Assembly: GCA_046758005.1 (NCBI GenBank)
Contig: JBHHZJ010000145.1
Span: 1-6,176, forward strand
From: JBHHZJ01 sp046758005
GTDB taxonomy: Bacteria > Pseudomonadota > Alphaproteobacteria > Kiloniellales > J153
Direction: 5' to 3'
Length of the DNA: 6,176 bases
Shown piece by piece: positions 1 through 5,474 of the stretch (its first letter is position 1; each line of letters opens with the position of its first letter). The notes below the pieces were generated by a model, which worked only from the letters and a program-made list of their open reading frames with translations, searched no databases and was not told the DNA's origin. The position numbers were made by a program, and so were the translations under genes.

Positions 1-87
1 GAATCCGACAGTGCGGCCCCGCCGCCCGTGCCAAAATCGTATCATGCGCGCGCCGCCACGCGGGCCGGCGCGCGGGCGCGGGGCATC

Positions 88-159
88 ATGGCCGCGCGGG
101 CCAACGCGGTGGCCTTCCGGGGAGTCGAGGCGGTCGATCACAACCTGATGATGTCATGA
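88..159 (+). pseudogene. Remnant of a comM 5' end (23 codons)
   Basis: An ATG at 88 opens a reading frame whose first 17 codons match the start of the complete comM gene at 1296: 42 of 51 bases are identical, with no gaps. The encoded MAARANAVAFRGVEAVD parallels MVARVNTVAFHGVEVVD. After codon 17 the similarity stops, and the frame ends at TGA 157-159. Similarity also seems to reach upstream: 72-83 matches 1278-1289 in 11 of 12 bases, and 21-41 aligns with 1222-1244 (16 of 21 aligned bases, one 2-base gap). The copied segment may therefore include the old promoter. No AAA+ or Mg-chelatase sequence follows, so no function is expected. It is best read as a truncated, diverged duplicate of the comM start; an unrelated short ORF is the alternative. 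Confidence 0.6.
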
Positions 160-216
160 CCTATTATTACGACGGCAAATCAACGGCATAACCGGGACCG
201 GATACCGCCTCGACGG

Positions 217-1062
217 CTACCGACCGCCAAGGGTGGACCCGGCCGCCGCCTTTCGGAACAGCACGTTGCGGGTCGCGTCCCCGGCCGCAAACGCGGTGTC
301 CTCGACGAAGCCGAGCCCGTCGAGCAACTCGCGGATTCCACCGCCGCCGGACTCGCGGGTCGATCCGTCGATCTCCACCAGCACGGTCTTCACGTGGGCG
401 CGCAGCGTCTGCCTCGCGCCCTTGAGGATCCTGAGCTCGATGCTGTCCACGTCCAGCTTGACGTGATCGGGCGGCGGCGGACCGAAGGTCCGGCGGAACG
501 CGTCGACCGAGAAGCCGGGCACCGCCTGCCGGAAGACGGCCTTCATCTCGCCCTGCACGGTCCGGGTCTGTCCAAATGCGTGCATGGAGTGGCCGGCTTC
601 GGTGTTGGCCATGTACAGATGGTCGAGCCGGTTGGTCTCGTCGAAGGCGAGGCAGTAGGCGTCGACGCGCTCGTCCAGTCCGTTGAGCTCCACGTTGCGC
701 ACCAGAACCGCGTAGGTGGCGGCGCTCGGCTCGAAGGCGAGCACGCGCATGCCGCGGGCCTTGGCCGCATAAAGCGCGTAGACCCCGATGTTGGCGCCGA
801 TGTCCCACAGCACTTCGTCGGCGGGGAGGCCGTCGAGCCAGCGGATGGTCTCCGGCTCGTTCTCGTAGAGGCGCCACGGGTCGTGCAACGCGCGGGCGGT
901 CGGCGCTTGGAAGCGCAGCGGCCCCGCCGCGGTTTTCACCGCCACTTCCTGCACCAAGCCCTCGGCGACGAGGGCCCGCGTGATGGCCCGGCGGTAGGGC
1001 TTCATCCAGGCGCTCGCGCCGGTCACGAGGGCGGTGAGGGTGCTGGCGACGGTCTTGCTCAT
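217..1062 (-). CDS. FkbM-family SAM-dependent methyltransferase
   Basis: This encodes a 281-residue class I methyltransferase of the FkbM family, which transfers a methyl group from S-adenosylmethionine, usually to oxygen on sugars, polyketides or other metabolites; the acceptor here is unknown. The SAM-binding motif I is DIGANIGVYAL (87-97). The acidic end of strand 2 is AFEPS (109-113). The family motif near the C terminus is KLDVDSIELRILKGA (202-216), where most members have DVEG or DVDG, so the usual glycine is serine 207. No signal peptide or membrane segment is evident, so it is probably cytoplasmic. The ATG at 1062 is chosen because GGAG lies 5 bases upstream (1068-1071) and because an extension to 1245 would add a low-complexity Arg/Gly/Pro-rich stretch unlike the family. 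It is divergent from comM, with no sugar or polysaccharide genes in view. Base composition matches its neighbours. Confidence 0.85.
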   Translation of the reverse strand: MSKTVASTLTALVTGASAWMKPYRRAITRALVAEGLVQEVAVKTAAGPLRFQAPTARALHDPWRLYENEPETIRWLDGLPADEVLWDIGANIGVYALYAAKARGMRVLAFEPSAATYAVLVRNVELNGLDERVDAYCLAFDETNRLDHLYMANTEAGHSMHAFGQTRTVQGEMKAVFRQAVPGFSVDAFRRTFGPPPPDHVKLDVDSIELRILKGARQTLRAHVKTVLVEIDGSTRESGGGGIRELLDGLGFVEDTAFAAGDATRNVLFRKAAAGSTLGGR

Positions 1063-1183
1063 CGGGTCTCCGCCGAGGGCTTTTCGCAGGGGCGTCCCGC
1101 CGTCAATAGCCGATTGGGCGGCCGCCGAACAGGCACCGGGCGCGTCCTCGGCGAATCGGCGCCTCCGCCTCCCGTCCGGCGGC

Positions 1184-1205
1184 CCGGGCCGCGATCGCGG
1201 CCCGG
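1184..1205. repeat. Perfect 22-bp palindrome in divergent intergenic region
   Basis: The half-site CCGGGCCGCGA is followed directly by its exact reverse complement, with no spacer; the centre is GCGATCGC. It lies between the divergent FkbM-type and comM genes, 121 bases upstream of the methyltransferase start and 90 bases upstream of comM. It could be a protein-binding site or a cruciform-forming sequence. Without a loop it is a poor intrinsic terminator, and there is no T-run. Confidence 0.55.
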
Positions 1206-1234
1206 TCCCGCTGGATTGCGCGCGGCCCGCGGCA

Positions 1235-1240
1235 TACAAT
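1235..1240 (+). promoter_or_regulatory. Candidate -10 box for comM
   Basis: TACAAT differs from the consensus TATAAT at one position and lies 55 bases upstream of the comM ATG. No good -35 hexamer is found at 16-18 bases (CTGGAT or TGGATT occupy that place), so only the -10 is proposed. The comM-start remnant at the left edge carries a related sequence (AAAATCG at 33-39) at a similar distance from its ATG. Confidence 0.25.
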
Positions 1241-1295
1241 CGCACGGCAAGAGACGCGCGCGGAGGGAATTCGGCGTGCGGTCGCGGGGGGCGCG

Positions 1296-2819
1296 ATGGT
1301 CGCGCGGGTCAACACGGTGGCCTTTCACGGCGTCGAAGTGGTCGATGTCGACGCGCAGGTGCAGATGGCCGCCGGCATGCCCGCCTTCACGGTGGTCGGC
1401 CTGCCCGACAAGGCGGTCGCAGAGAGCCGCGAGCGGGTGCGCGCGGCGCTGGGCGCGCTGGGCCTGGCGCTGCCGCCCAAGCGCATCACGGTCAACCTCG
1501 CCCCGGCGGATCTGCTCAAGGAGGGCAGCCACTTCGATCTGCCGATCGCGCTTGGCGTCCTGGTCGCCATGGGAGTGCTGCCGGGCGACGAGATCGGTGC
1601 CTACGCCGCGCTCGGCGAGCTGGCGCTCGACGGGCGGATCAGCCCGGTTGCCGGGGTGCTGCCCGCGGCGCTGCACGCGCTCGCGGCCGAGCGCGGGCTC
1701 ATTTGCCCGGCGGCGCAGGGCGGCGAGGCCGCCTGGGCCAACGGGATCGAGGTGCTGGCGCCCGACTCGCTGCTCGCGCTCGTGAACCACTTCAAGGGCA
1801 CGCAGGTCCTTTCGCCGCCGGAGCCCGCCCTCGCCGAGGCGGTGCCCGAGGCGCTCGACCTGCGCGACATCAAGGGCCAGGAAACCGCCAAGCGCGCCCT
1901 CGAGGTGGCCGCCGCCGGCGGCCACAATCTGCTCATGATCGGCCCGCCGGGCGCGGGCAAGTCGATGCTGGCCCAGCGCCTGCCCGGCATCCTGCCCTCG
2001 CTCACGCCGGCCGAGGCGCTCGAGGTCAGCATGATCCACTCGGTCGCGGGCCGGCTCGAGGGCGGCAGGCTGCTGCGCCGGCGGCCGTTCCGCGATCCGC
2101 ACCACTCGGCCTCGCTTCCGGCGCTCGCCGGCGGCGGCCTGCGCGCCCGCCCGGGCGAGATCTCGCTCGCCCACCTCGGCGTGCTGTTCCTCGACGAGCT
2201 GCCGGAGTTCGCCCGCCCGACGCTCGAGGCGCTGCGCCAGCCGCTCGAGACCGGCCGGATCGCCATCGCCCGGGCCAACACGCACGTCACCTACCCGGCA
2301 CGCGTCCAGCTCGTGGCCGCCATGAACCCGTGCCGCTGCGGCCATCTCGACGACCCGGCGCTCGCCTGCACGCGGGCGCCGCGCTGCGCGCTCGAATACC
2401 AGGCGCGCATCTCCGGGCCGCTGTTCGACCGCATCGACCTGCACGTCGAGGTGCCGGCGGTCTCGCCCGCGGACCTCGGGCTGCCGCCGCCGGCCGAGGG
2501 CTCGGCCGAGATCGCCGCGCGCGTGGCCGCGGCGCGCCAGCGCCAGGCCGCCCGCTACGCGGAGGTCGATCAAAGCCAACGCCCGCGCACCAACGCCGAG
2601 GCCGACGGCAAGCTCCTGGAAAAGGTCGCCGAGCCGGGGGCGGACGGCCGCGCACTACTGGCCGAGGCCGCCGAGCGCATGAAGCTGACCGCGCGCGCCT
2701 ACCACCGGGTGCTGCGCGTGGCGCGCACGCTGGCCGACCTCGACGCAAGCGAGGATGTGCGCCGCATCCACGTCGCGGAAGCGCTCAGCTACCGCCGCAT
2801 CGCCCCGGGACGGGGGTAG
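1296..2819 (+). CDS. comM: ComM/YifB, Mg-chelatase-like AAA+ ATPase
   Basis: This is a 507-residue protein of the YifB/ComM family, the usual length. ComM is known as a hexameric helicase that promotes branch migration when incoming single-stranded DNA is integrated during natural transformation; the gene is also common in species not known to be competent. The N-terminal Lon-protease-like (S5 fold) ChlI domain spans about 20-140 and contains AGMPAFTVVGLPDKAVAESRERVRAA. The AAA+ core has Walker A GPPGAGKS (216-223), Walker B GVLFLDE (295-301) and a conserved GPLFDRIDL segment (374-382). Four cysteines (C346, C348, C358, C364) form the CxC...C...C cluster typical of the family, possibly metal binding. 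The Mg-chelatase C-terminal domain covers about 408-505. The ATG at 1296 gives the standard MVARVNTVAF start, although its Shine-Dalgarno is poor: GGAGGG at 1262-1267 is too distant. All key residues are present, so it should be functional. Confidence 0.95.
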   Translation: MVARVNTVAFHGVEVVDVDAQVQMAAGMPAFTVVGLPDKAVAESRERVRAALGALGLALPPKRITVNLAPADLLKEGSHFDLPIALGVLVAMGVLPGDEIGAYAALGELALDGRISPVAGVLPAALHALAAERGLICPAAQGGEAAWANGIEVLAPDSLLALVNHFKGTQVLSPPEPALAEAVPEALDLRDIKGQETAKRALEVAAAGGHNLLMIGPPGAGKSMLAQRLPGILPSLTPAEALEVSMIHSVAGRLEGGRLLRRRPFRDPHHSASLPALAGGGLRARPGEISLAHLGVLFLDELPEFARPTLEALRQPLETGRIAIARANTHVTYPARVQLVAAMNPCRCGHLDDPALACTRAPRCALEYQARISGPLFDRIDLHVEVPAVSPADLGLPPPAEGSAEIAARVAAARQRQAARYAEVDQSQRPRTNAEADGKLLEKVAEPGADGRALLAEAAERMKLTARAYHRVLRVARTLADLDASEDVRRIHVAEALSYRRIAPGRG

Positions 2820-2863
2820 CCGCCCGCTCAAGTCAGGGGCCCGCGGGCGGGCGCCGGCGGGCC
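2820..2863. terminator. GC-rich hairpins between convergent comM and phasin genes
   Basis: Two mutually exclusive hairpins can form: CCGCCCGC (2820-2827) with GCGGGCGG (2843-2850), and GGCCCGC (2838-2844) with GCGGGCC (2857-2863). They sit directly after the comM stop and about 30 bases past the phasin stop, a suitable place for a two-way terminator. Neither is followed by a T-run on either strand, so intrinsic termination is doubtful. Confidence 0.35.
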
Positions 2864-2891
2864 TCCTGGGGCTTCTCGCGCGCGAGCGCGA

Positions 2892-3281
2892 TCAGTGCGG
2901 GCCGATCTCGTGCAGCGCTTCGCGCGTACGGTCCTCCAGCGGCGCCCAGCATTCGCGACCGATCTTGGCGGTGAGGTTCATCAGTTTGCTCACCTCCTCG
3001 AAGTACTGCTGGGTGGCCTCGCGGGCGTAGTCGCATTGCACGCGGAACGCCTCCTCGACGTCCTTGCAGCGCATGAGCGATCCCTGCGTCTCCAGGTCGC
3101 GGCGGAAGCGCGCGGTGCCGAACTCCATGATCTCGCGGCCCACGGTGACCATGCCCTCCAGCACCGCCTCGTTGGCCTTCATGACCGCCTTGAGCGTCTC
3201 GTCGTTCGAGGCCACGAGGGATTCGACATCCACCTGAGGCGCGCCTTCCTTCGATTCCGTCGTCCCGGATTTCTTCGCCAT
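2892..3281 (-). CDS. Phasin family protein
   Basis: This encodes a 129-residue, mostly helical protein resembling the Phasin_2 family: small amphipathic proteins that coat polyhydroxyalkanoate granules and affect their size and number. Typical features are the N-terminal VESLVASNDETLKAVMKANE segment followed by AVLEGMVTVGREIMEF, a charged middle (FRRDLETQGSLMRCKDVEEA), and the C-terminal FRVQCDYAREATQQYFEEVSK followed by MNLTAKIGRECWAPL. The first 20 residues are Lys/Glu/Thr-rich and probably disordered. The ATG at 3281 is chosen because a strong AGGAGG (3290-3295) lies 8 bases upstream; a longer frame to 3365 would include this site and a non-conserved arginine-rich stretch. It converges on comM and stands alone; no PHA synthase or depolymerase gene is in view. 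Phasin-like proteins without PHA exist, so the granule role is an inference from family. Confidence 0.82.
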   Translation of the reverse strand: MAKKSGTTESKEGAPQVDVESLVASNDETLKAVMKANEAVLEGMVTVGREIMEFGTARFRRDLETQGSLMRCKDVEEAFRVQCDYAREATQQYFEEVSKLMNLTAKIGRECWAPLEDRTREALHEIGPH

Positions 3282-3336
3282 CGCCTGATCCTCCTGTCTT
3301 CGCATGCCGCCGGCACTTCGGCCGTCTTTTCGCAAC

Positions 3337-3365
3337 GAATTAATCCTTCTTAACCATAACGACAA
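3337..3365 (-). promoter_or_regulatory. Weak candidate promoter for the phasin gene
   Basis: On the minus strand TTGTCG (3360-3365) and TAATTC (3337-3342) are 17 bases apart, about 55 bases upstream of the phasin ATG in the AT-richer part of the spacer. The -35 is fair but the -10 is poor, so this is only a positional suggestion. Confidence 0.2.
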
Positions 3366-3507
3366 TAGGGGCGTTTCCCTGCCGGTTCGGCTTGCGATCC
3401 TCGGTTATGGCAAAGATCACAGGATGTGCGCAAAACGTCGGCCGAGAGGTCAAACGGTCCTATCGTGCCGCATCGTGTCAAAAATCGACGCATACAGGAC
3501 AGAGAAT

Positions 3508-3550
3508 ACTAGATATTGCGTGGTTATCCAGATATACTGCGATATCTAGT
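3508..3550. promoter_or_regulatory. Dyad-symmetric operator-like site with -10-like TATACT
   Basis: The arms ACTAGATATTGC (3508-3519) and GCGATATCTAGT (3539-3550) are inverted repeats matching in 11 of 12 positions, separated by 19 bases. Between them lies TATACT (3533-3538), one base from the -10 consensus, reading toward the small gene at 3606. The AGATAT motif occurs as two direct copies (3511, 3531 shifted by one base) and one inverted copy. TTATCCAGA (3524-3532) is one base from a DnaA box. A repressor covering the promoter of the downstream gene would fit; no clear -35 is seen. Confidence 0.45.
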
Positions 3551-3605
3551 AGCTGATGGGGCGACTCGCTGGGCAAGACCGGGGTAGCGAGGAAAGCGGG
3601 GGTTC

Positions 3606-3854
3606 GTGCAGGATCACGCCTATCACGCCCGGGCGACGGCGCTTTCGATGGCCCACGGGGCCGCGCTCGCCCGCCTGCTGCACGCCCACGGGAAGCACGC
3701 CCACGCGGACCGACTCGAGGCCGCGCTGCGGGAATGCTTCCGGATCGTGGCCGACGAACTCGGCCACCACGTCCTGGCCGAGGCGGTGCGCTGGGTCGCC
3801 GAGGAAACGGGCGGCGCGCGCGAAAACGACTCGCCTCCGCCGCGGCACCATTAA
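3606..3854 (+). CDS. Small histidine-rich hypothetical protein
   Basis: This encodes 82 residues I do not recognise. The codons show the same strong G/C third-position bias as neighbouring genes, which supports real coding. The start is taken as GTG at 3606 because GAGGAA (3589-3594) lies 11 bases upstream and the frame is closed by TAG at 3585; an ATG at 3648 (residue 15) has no Shine-Dalgarno. Eleven residues are histidine, including the cluster HAHGKHAH (26-33) and HH at 54-55 and 81-82. The core, about 15-68, is predicted by eye to be two or three amphipathic helices; the tail (70-82) is polar and probably disordered. There is one cysteine (44) and no signal peptide or membrane segment. 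It stands alone, downstream of an operator-like dyad and before a terminator-like hairpin. Metal binding is possible but only suggested by the histidines. Confidence 0.6.
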   Translation: MQDHAYHARATALSMAHGAALARLLHAHGKHAHADRLEAALRECFRIVADELGHHVLAEAVRWVAEETGGARENDSPPPRHH

Positions 3855-3860
3855 CGCCCC

Positions 3861-3890
3861 GCGGGCGCCGGCGCGGCCGGCCCGTTATTT
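3861..3890 (+). terminator. Intrinsic-terminator-like hairpin after the His-rich gene
   Basis: CGGG and CCGGC (3862-3872, with a 2-base bulge) pair with GCCGG and CCCG (3876-3884) around a 3-base loop, followed by TTATTT (3885-3890). It begins 7 bases after the stop codon of the plus-strand gene and overlaps the end of the convergent hinT gene. The stem is strong but the T-run is short. Confidence 0.45.
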
Positions 3891-4253
3891 CCCCGGCGGC
3901 TTGATCATGCGCCCCAGGGGCTGGCCGCCGAAGATGTGCATGTGGAAGTGCGGCACCTCCTGGTTGGCGTGCGCGCCGGTGTTGGCGAGGACGCGGTAGC
4001 CCGAGTCGGCCACGCCCAGGTCGCGCGCGATCTTTCCCACCGCGCGCACGAAGGCGGCGACCTCCGCCTCGGAGGCCTGCTGCGAGAAGTCGTCGAAGGA
4101 GACGTATTCGCCCTTGGGGACCACCAGGACGTGGGTCGGGGTCTGCGGGTTGATGTCGCGGAAGGCGAACACATGCTCGTCCTCGTAGACCTTGTCGCAC
4201 GGGATCTCGCCGCGGATGATCCTGGCGAAGATGTTGCTCCGGTCGTAGCCCAT
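3885..4253 (-). CDS. hinT: HIT family protein, HinT-type purine nucleoside phosphoramidase
   Basis: This is a 122-residue histidine-triad protein of the HINT branch, the usual length. Such enzymes hydrolyse AMP-lysine and other nucleoside phosphoramidates in the cytoplasm. The catalytic triad motif HFHMHIFGG is at 102-110, with H104 the expected nucleophile. Other family marks are NIFARIIRGEIPC (7-19), the VYEDE and FAFRDINPQTPTHVLVVPK segments (23-47) and ANTGAHANQEV before the triad. The ATG at 4253 is chosen because AAGGAGGG lies 9 bases upstream; a TTG at 4274 would lie ahead of this ribosome site and add residues not typical of the family. Only 39 bases separate it from hisE, so the two are probably co-transcribed. 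HinT beside his genes is a common arrangement and does not by itself imply a role in histidine synthesis. Confidence 0.93.
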   Translation of the reverse strand: MGYDRSNIFARIIRGEIPCDKVYEDEHVFAFRDINPQTPTHVLVVPKGEYVSFDDFSQQASEAEVAAFVRAVGKIARDLGVADSGYRVLANTGAHANQEVPHFHMHIFGGQPLGRMIKPPGK

Positions 4254-4292
4254 GGATTTTCGCCCTCCTTCCAATGCCCCCTGGCGCCCGCG

Positions 4293-4646
4293 TCAGTCCT
4301 TCGGCGGAGCGGCCTTCTCGGCGACCCCGGAGACGCCCATGCGCGTCTCGAGCGCCGCCCACACCGCCGCCGGCTCGAGCCCCCGCGCGGCCCAGAGCAC
4401 GAGCAGGTGGTAGAGGAGATCGGCGCTCTCGGCGCCGAGCGCCTGCTTGTCCCCGGCCACCCCCTCGATCACGGTCTCGACCGCCTCCTCGCCCACCTTC
4501 TGGGCGACCTTGGCCACGCCCTTGCGCAGCAGCCTGGCGGTGCGCGAGGTGGCCGGGTCGCCGCCGCGCCGGCTCTCGATCACCTGGTACAGCCGGTCGA
4601 GCACCCGGCCGTCGAGATGCCGGGCCTCGCGGTCTTCGCGGGTCAT
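4293..4646 (-). CDS. hisE: Phosphoribosyl-ATP pyrophosphatase
   Basis: HisE (117 residues) catalyses the second step of histidine synthesis, releasing pyrophosphate from phosphoribosyl-ATP to give phosphoribosyl-AMP. It is a stand-alone HisE, not fused to HisI. The MazG-like all-alpha fold is marked by KVGEEAVETVIEG (50-62), whose glutamates bind Mg2+, and by ESADLLYHLLVLWAARG (73-89). The N-terminal part includes LDRLYQVIESRR (16-27) and the typical PATSRTARLLRKG. The last ~15 residues are variable and Ala/Pro/Lys-rich. The ATG at 4646 has GGGA 7 bases upstream (AAAAGGGA). The upstream neighbour on this strand should be hisF, but a toxin-antitoxin pair and repeats intervene, so hisE may need its own promoter or read-through. 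No convincing promoter for it was found. Confidence 0.95.
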   Translation of the reverse strand: MTREDREARHLDGRVLDRLYQVIESRRGGDPATSRTARLLRKGVAKVAQKVGEEAVETVIEGVAGDKQALGAESADLLYHLLVLWAARGLEPAAVWAALETRMGVSGVAEKAAPPKD

Positions 4647-4700
4647 GGCGGGGTCCCTTTTGTGGCGCGATATCCGTAACAGGAATCCGGCGCCCTGTCA

Positions 4701-4728
4701 GCCCGCCCGGCCGCGCGGCGGGCCGGGC
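4701..4728. repeat. GC-only nested inverted repeats
   Basis: GCCCGCC (4701-4707) pairs with GGCGGGC (4717-4723), and CCCGGCC (4706-4712) pairs with GGCCGGG (4721-4727), giving two competing hairpins in a 28-base run of G and C. On the minus strand it lies between the toxin gene and hisE, where it might slow or end transcription, but no T-run follows. Confidence 0.4.
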
Positions 4729-4735
4729 TCGGGAC

Positions 4736-4798
4736 AATTGCGGGAATTGCGGGGGACATGATACTTGATTGACGGCGAACTGAGTATTGCGTCCCCCG
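4736..4798. repeat. REP-like palindrome with tandem AATTGCGGG
   Basis: AATTGCGGG is repeated twice exactly in tandem (4736-4744, 4745-4753). Overlapping it, CGGGGGAC (4750-4757) is inverted as GTCCCCCG (4791-4798). A second inner pair, ATACT (4761-4765) and AGTAT (4783-4787), lies at the matching distance, so the two 16-base arms pair except for three inner positions. The central loop is 17 bases. GGGGAC/GTCCCC palindromes with such AT-rich arms resemble REP elements mobilised by RAYT (TnpA-REP) transposases; that likeness is from memory, and no transposase gene is present here. Confidence 0.5.
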
Positions 4799-4906
4799 AT
4801 CTCGCCGATCTCATCTCGCGCAGCCGGACTCAGGAATGAGGCTCTTGGTTCACCGTTGGCCTTCTTCGCCCACGGCGCCCTACCCTTCCTGTTACGGCGG
4901 CCAGCG

Positions 4907-5170
4907 TTATGCGCCGTGCAAGAGGCGCAGAACCACGACGGCGGACGCCTCGACGCGGTAGACAACGACATACGGCGTCCCGGTCACCACCAGCTCGCGC
5001 GTACCCGGCACCCGGCCGGGCGGAGCGCTTTCCGGATAGTCGGCGAGCCGGGCCACGGCGGCCTCGATCGCATCGCCCATGTCGAGCGCCGCCCACGGAT
5101 TGCGCTCGGCGATATAGGCGAGTTGGCTGGCGCGGTTGCCTTCGGCCTCGGGCAGCCACTCGATCCTCAC
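4907..5170 (-). CDS. ParE/RelE-superfamily type II toxin
   Basis: This 87-residue protein belongs to the RelE/ParE superfamily, whose members either cleave mRNA at the ribosome (RelE) or poison DNA gyrase (ParE). Family marks are the N-terminal RIEWLPEAEGNRASQLAYIA segment with ERNPWAALDM after it, DAIEAAVARLADYPESAPPGR (33-53) and the C-terminal VPGTRELVV (54-62), TPYVVVYRV (65-73) and VVVLRLLHGA (78-87). These are typical of plasmid-stabilisation proteins; the family alone does not settle gyrase versus mRNA as target. The start is GTG at 5170, overlapping the antitoxin stop as GTGA, so translation is probably coupled to that of the antitoxin. It ends in the conserved LHGA, slightly shorter than members that continue with QxWP. 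The pair sits between hisF and hisE, an unusual place that suggests acquisition. It appears intact. Confidence 0.88.
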   Translation of the reverse strand: MRIEWLPEAEGNRASQLAYIAERNPWAALDMGDAIEAAVARLADYPESAPPGRVPGTRELVVTGTPYVVVYRVEASAVVVLRLLHGA

Positions 5171-5463
5171 GCCGTCTTGCCGCCGGCGCGCTTCAGCAGC
5201 TTGGCGTGCTGCCTGCGCCAGTTCGACCGCACGTCCTCATGCGAAATGCGACGCACCGCCGGATCGTCGGCCTCGCGCATGCCCTGCTCCACCTCGCCCC
5301 GAAACCAAGCGTCATGCTCGCGCGCCTCCTGCTGGCGCCGGACCGCCTCACGCATGAGAACCCGCAGGAGCTGGGCCGCGGTGCGGTCCTGGGCCTTGGC
5401 TGTTTCGGCGAAGGCGGATTTCAAATCGTCATCGACCCGGAAGGTGAACGTGACCTGTGCCAT
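5167..5463 (-). CDS. Ribbon-helix-helix antitoxin
   Basis: This 98-residue protein is the partner of the ParE/RelE-type toxin. The N-terminal part is a ribbon-helix-helix DNA-binding domain: beta strand QVTFTFRV (3-10), helix DDLKSAFAETAKAQD (12-26) and the second helix TAAQLLRVLMREAVRR (28-43). The C-terminal half (45-98), with DAWFRGEVEQGMREADDP and ISHEDVRSNWRRQ, is the expected flexible toxin-binding tail. ATG 5463 is preferred because GGAG lies 6 bases upstream and MAQVTFTFR is the usual start; an in-frame ATG at 5475 adds only MERT. Its stop overlaps the toxin start by 4 bases. Such antitoxins repress their own operon, alone or with toxin, and a dyad fits directly upstream. Relatives are usually annotated RelB/DinJ or ParD-like, so no symbol is assigned. 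Confidence 0.85.
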   Translation of the reverse strand: MAQVTFTFRVDDDLKSAFAETAKAQDRTAAQLLRVLMREAVRRQQEAREHDAWFRGEVEQGMREADDPAVRRISHEDVRSNWRRQHAKLLKRAGGKTA

Positions 5464-5474
5464 GGTACGCTCCA

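Larger units (their letters stand above)
3282..3605. other. 324-base intergenic region, AT-richer than surroundings
   Basis: The stretch separates two divergent genes (phasin leftward, small His-rich protein rightward) and should hold both promoters. It contains the phasin Shine-Dalgarno, a weak phasin promoter candidate and a marked dyad at 3508-3550. The part from about 3400 to 3507 shows no recognisable element. A frame open from 3304 to 3549 lacks the G/C third-position bias of real genes here and is not called. Confidence 0.6.
4674..4897. mobile_element. MITE-like element with perfect 12-bp inverted ends
   Basis: CCGTAACAGGAA (4674-4685) and TTCCTGTTACGG (4886-4897) are exact inverted repeats bounding 224 bases. 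Both ends also carry GGCGCC a few bases further in (3 bases after the left arm, 6 before the right). A perfect 12-bp match within ~260 bases is unlikely by chance: about 3x10^4 pairings against 1.7x10^7 possible 12-mers. The inside has no gene but contains a GC hairpin, a tandem 9-bp repeat and a REP-like palindrome. No target-site duplication was found. The right end lies 9 bases past the toxin stop and the left end 27 bases upstream of hisE. A non-autonomous transposable element is the best reading; a large regulatory stem is the alternative. Confidence 0.45.

Noticed and set aside
153..160. 8-bp palindrome GTCATGAC near the end of the comM remnant
   Set aside because: Too short to mean anything on its own.
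1063..1245. Upstream extension of the methyltransferase gene
   Set aside because: Adds 61 low-complexity residues and passes through the 22-bp palindrome; a good Shine-Dalgarno sits just before the ATG at 1062.
394..1785. 463-codon open frame on the plus strand
   Set aside because: Antisense to the methyltransferase gene and then out of frame with comM; the translation is Arg/Gly-rich low-complexity sequence with no recognisable domain.
1059..2579. 506-codon open frame on the minus strand
   Set aside because: Antisense to comM, whose product is clearly recognised with all motifs.
1034..2974. 646-codon open frame on the plus strand
   Set aside because: Shifted frame over comM; arginine-rich product typical of high-GC shadow frames.
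3524..3532. Possible replication origin signalled by a DnaA-box-like TTATCCAGA
   Set aside because: Only one near-match, and no cluster of boxes or origin-linked genes.
3304..3549. 81-codon frame in the phasin-upstream spacer
   Set aside because: Codon use lacks the G/C third-position bias of genes here; it overlaps the proposed regulatory dyad and has no Shine-Dalgarno.
3936..4679. 247-codon plus-strand frame
   Set aside because: Antisense to hinT and hisE; His/Gly/Leu-rich shadow of their codons.
3478..4971. 497-codon open frame on the minus strand
   Set aside because: Runs through hinT and hisE in another frame; no domain and strongly Arg/Pro/Gly biased.
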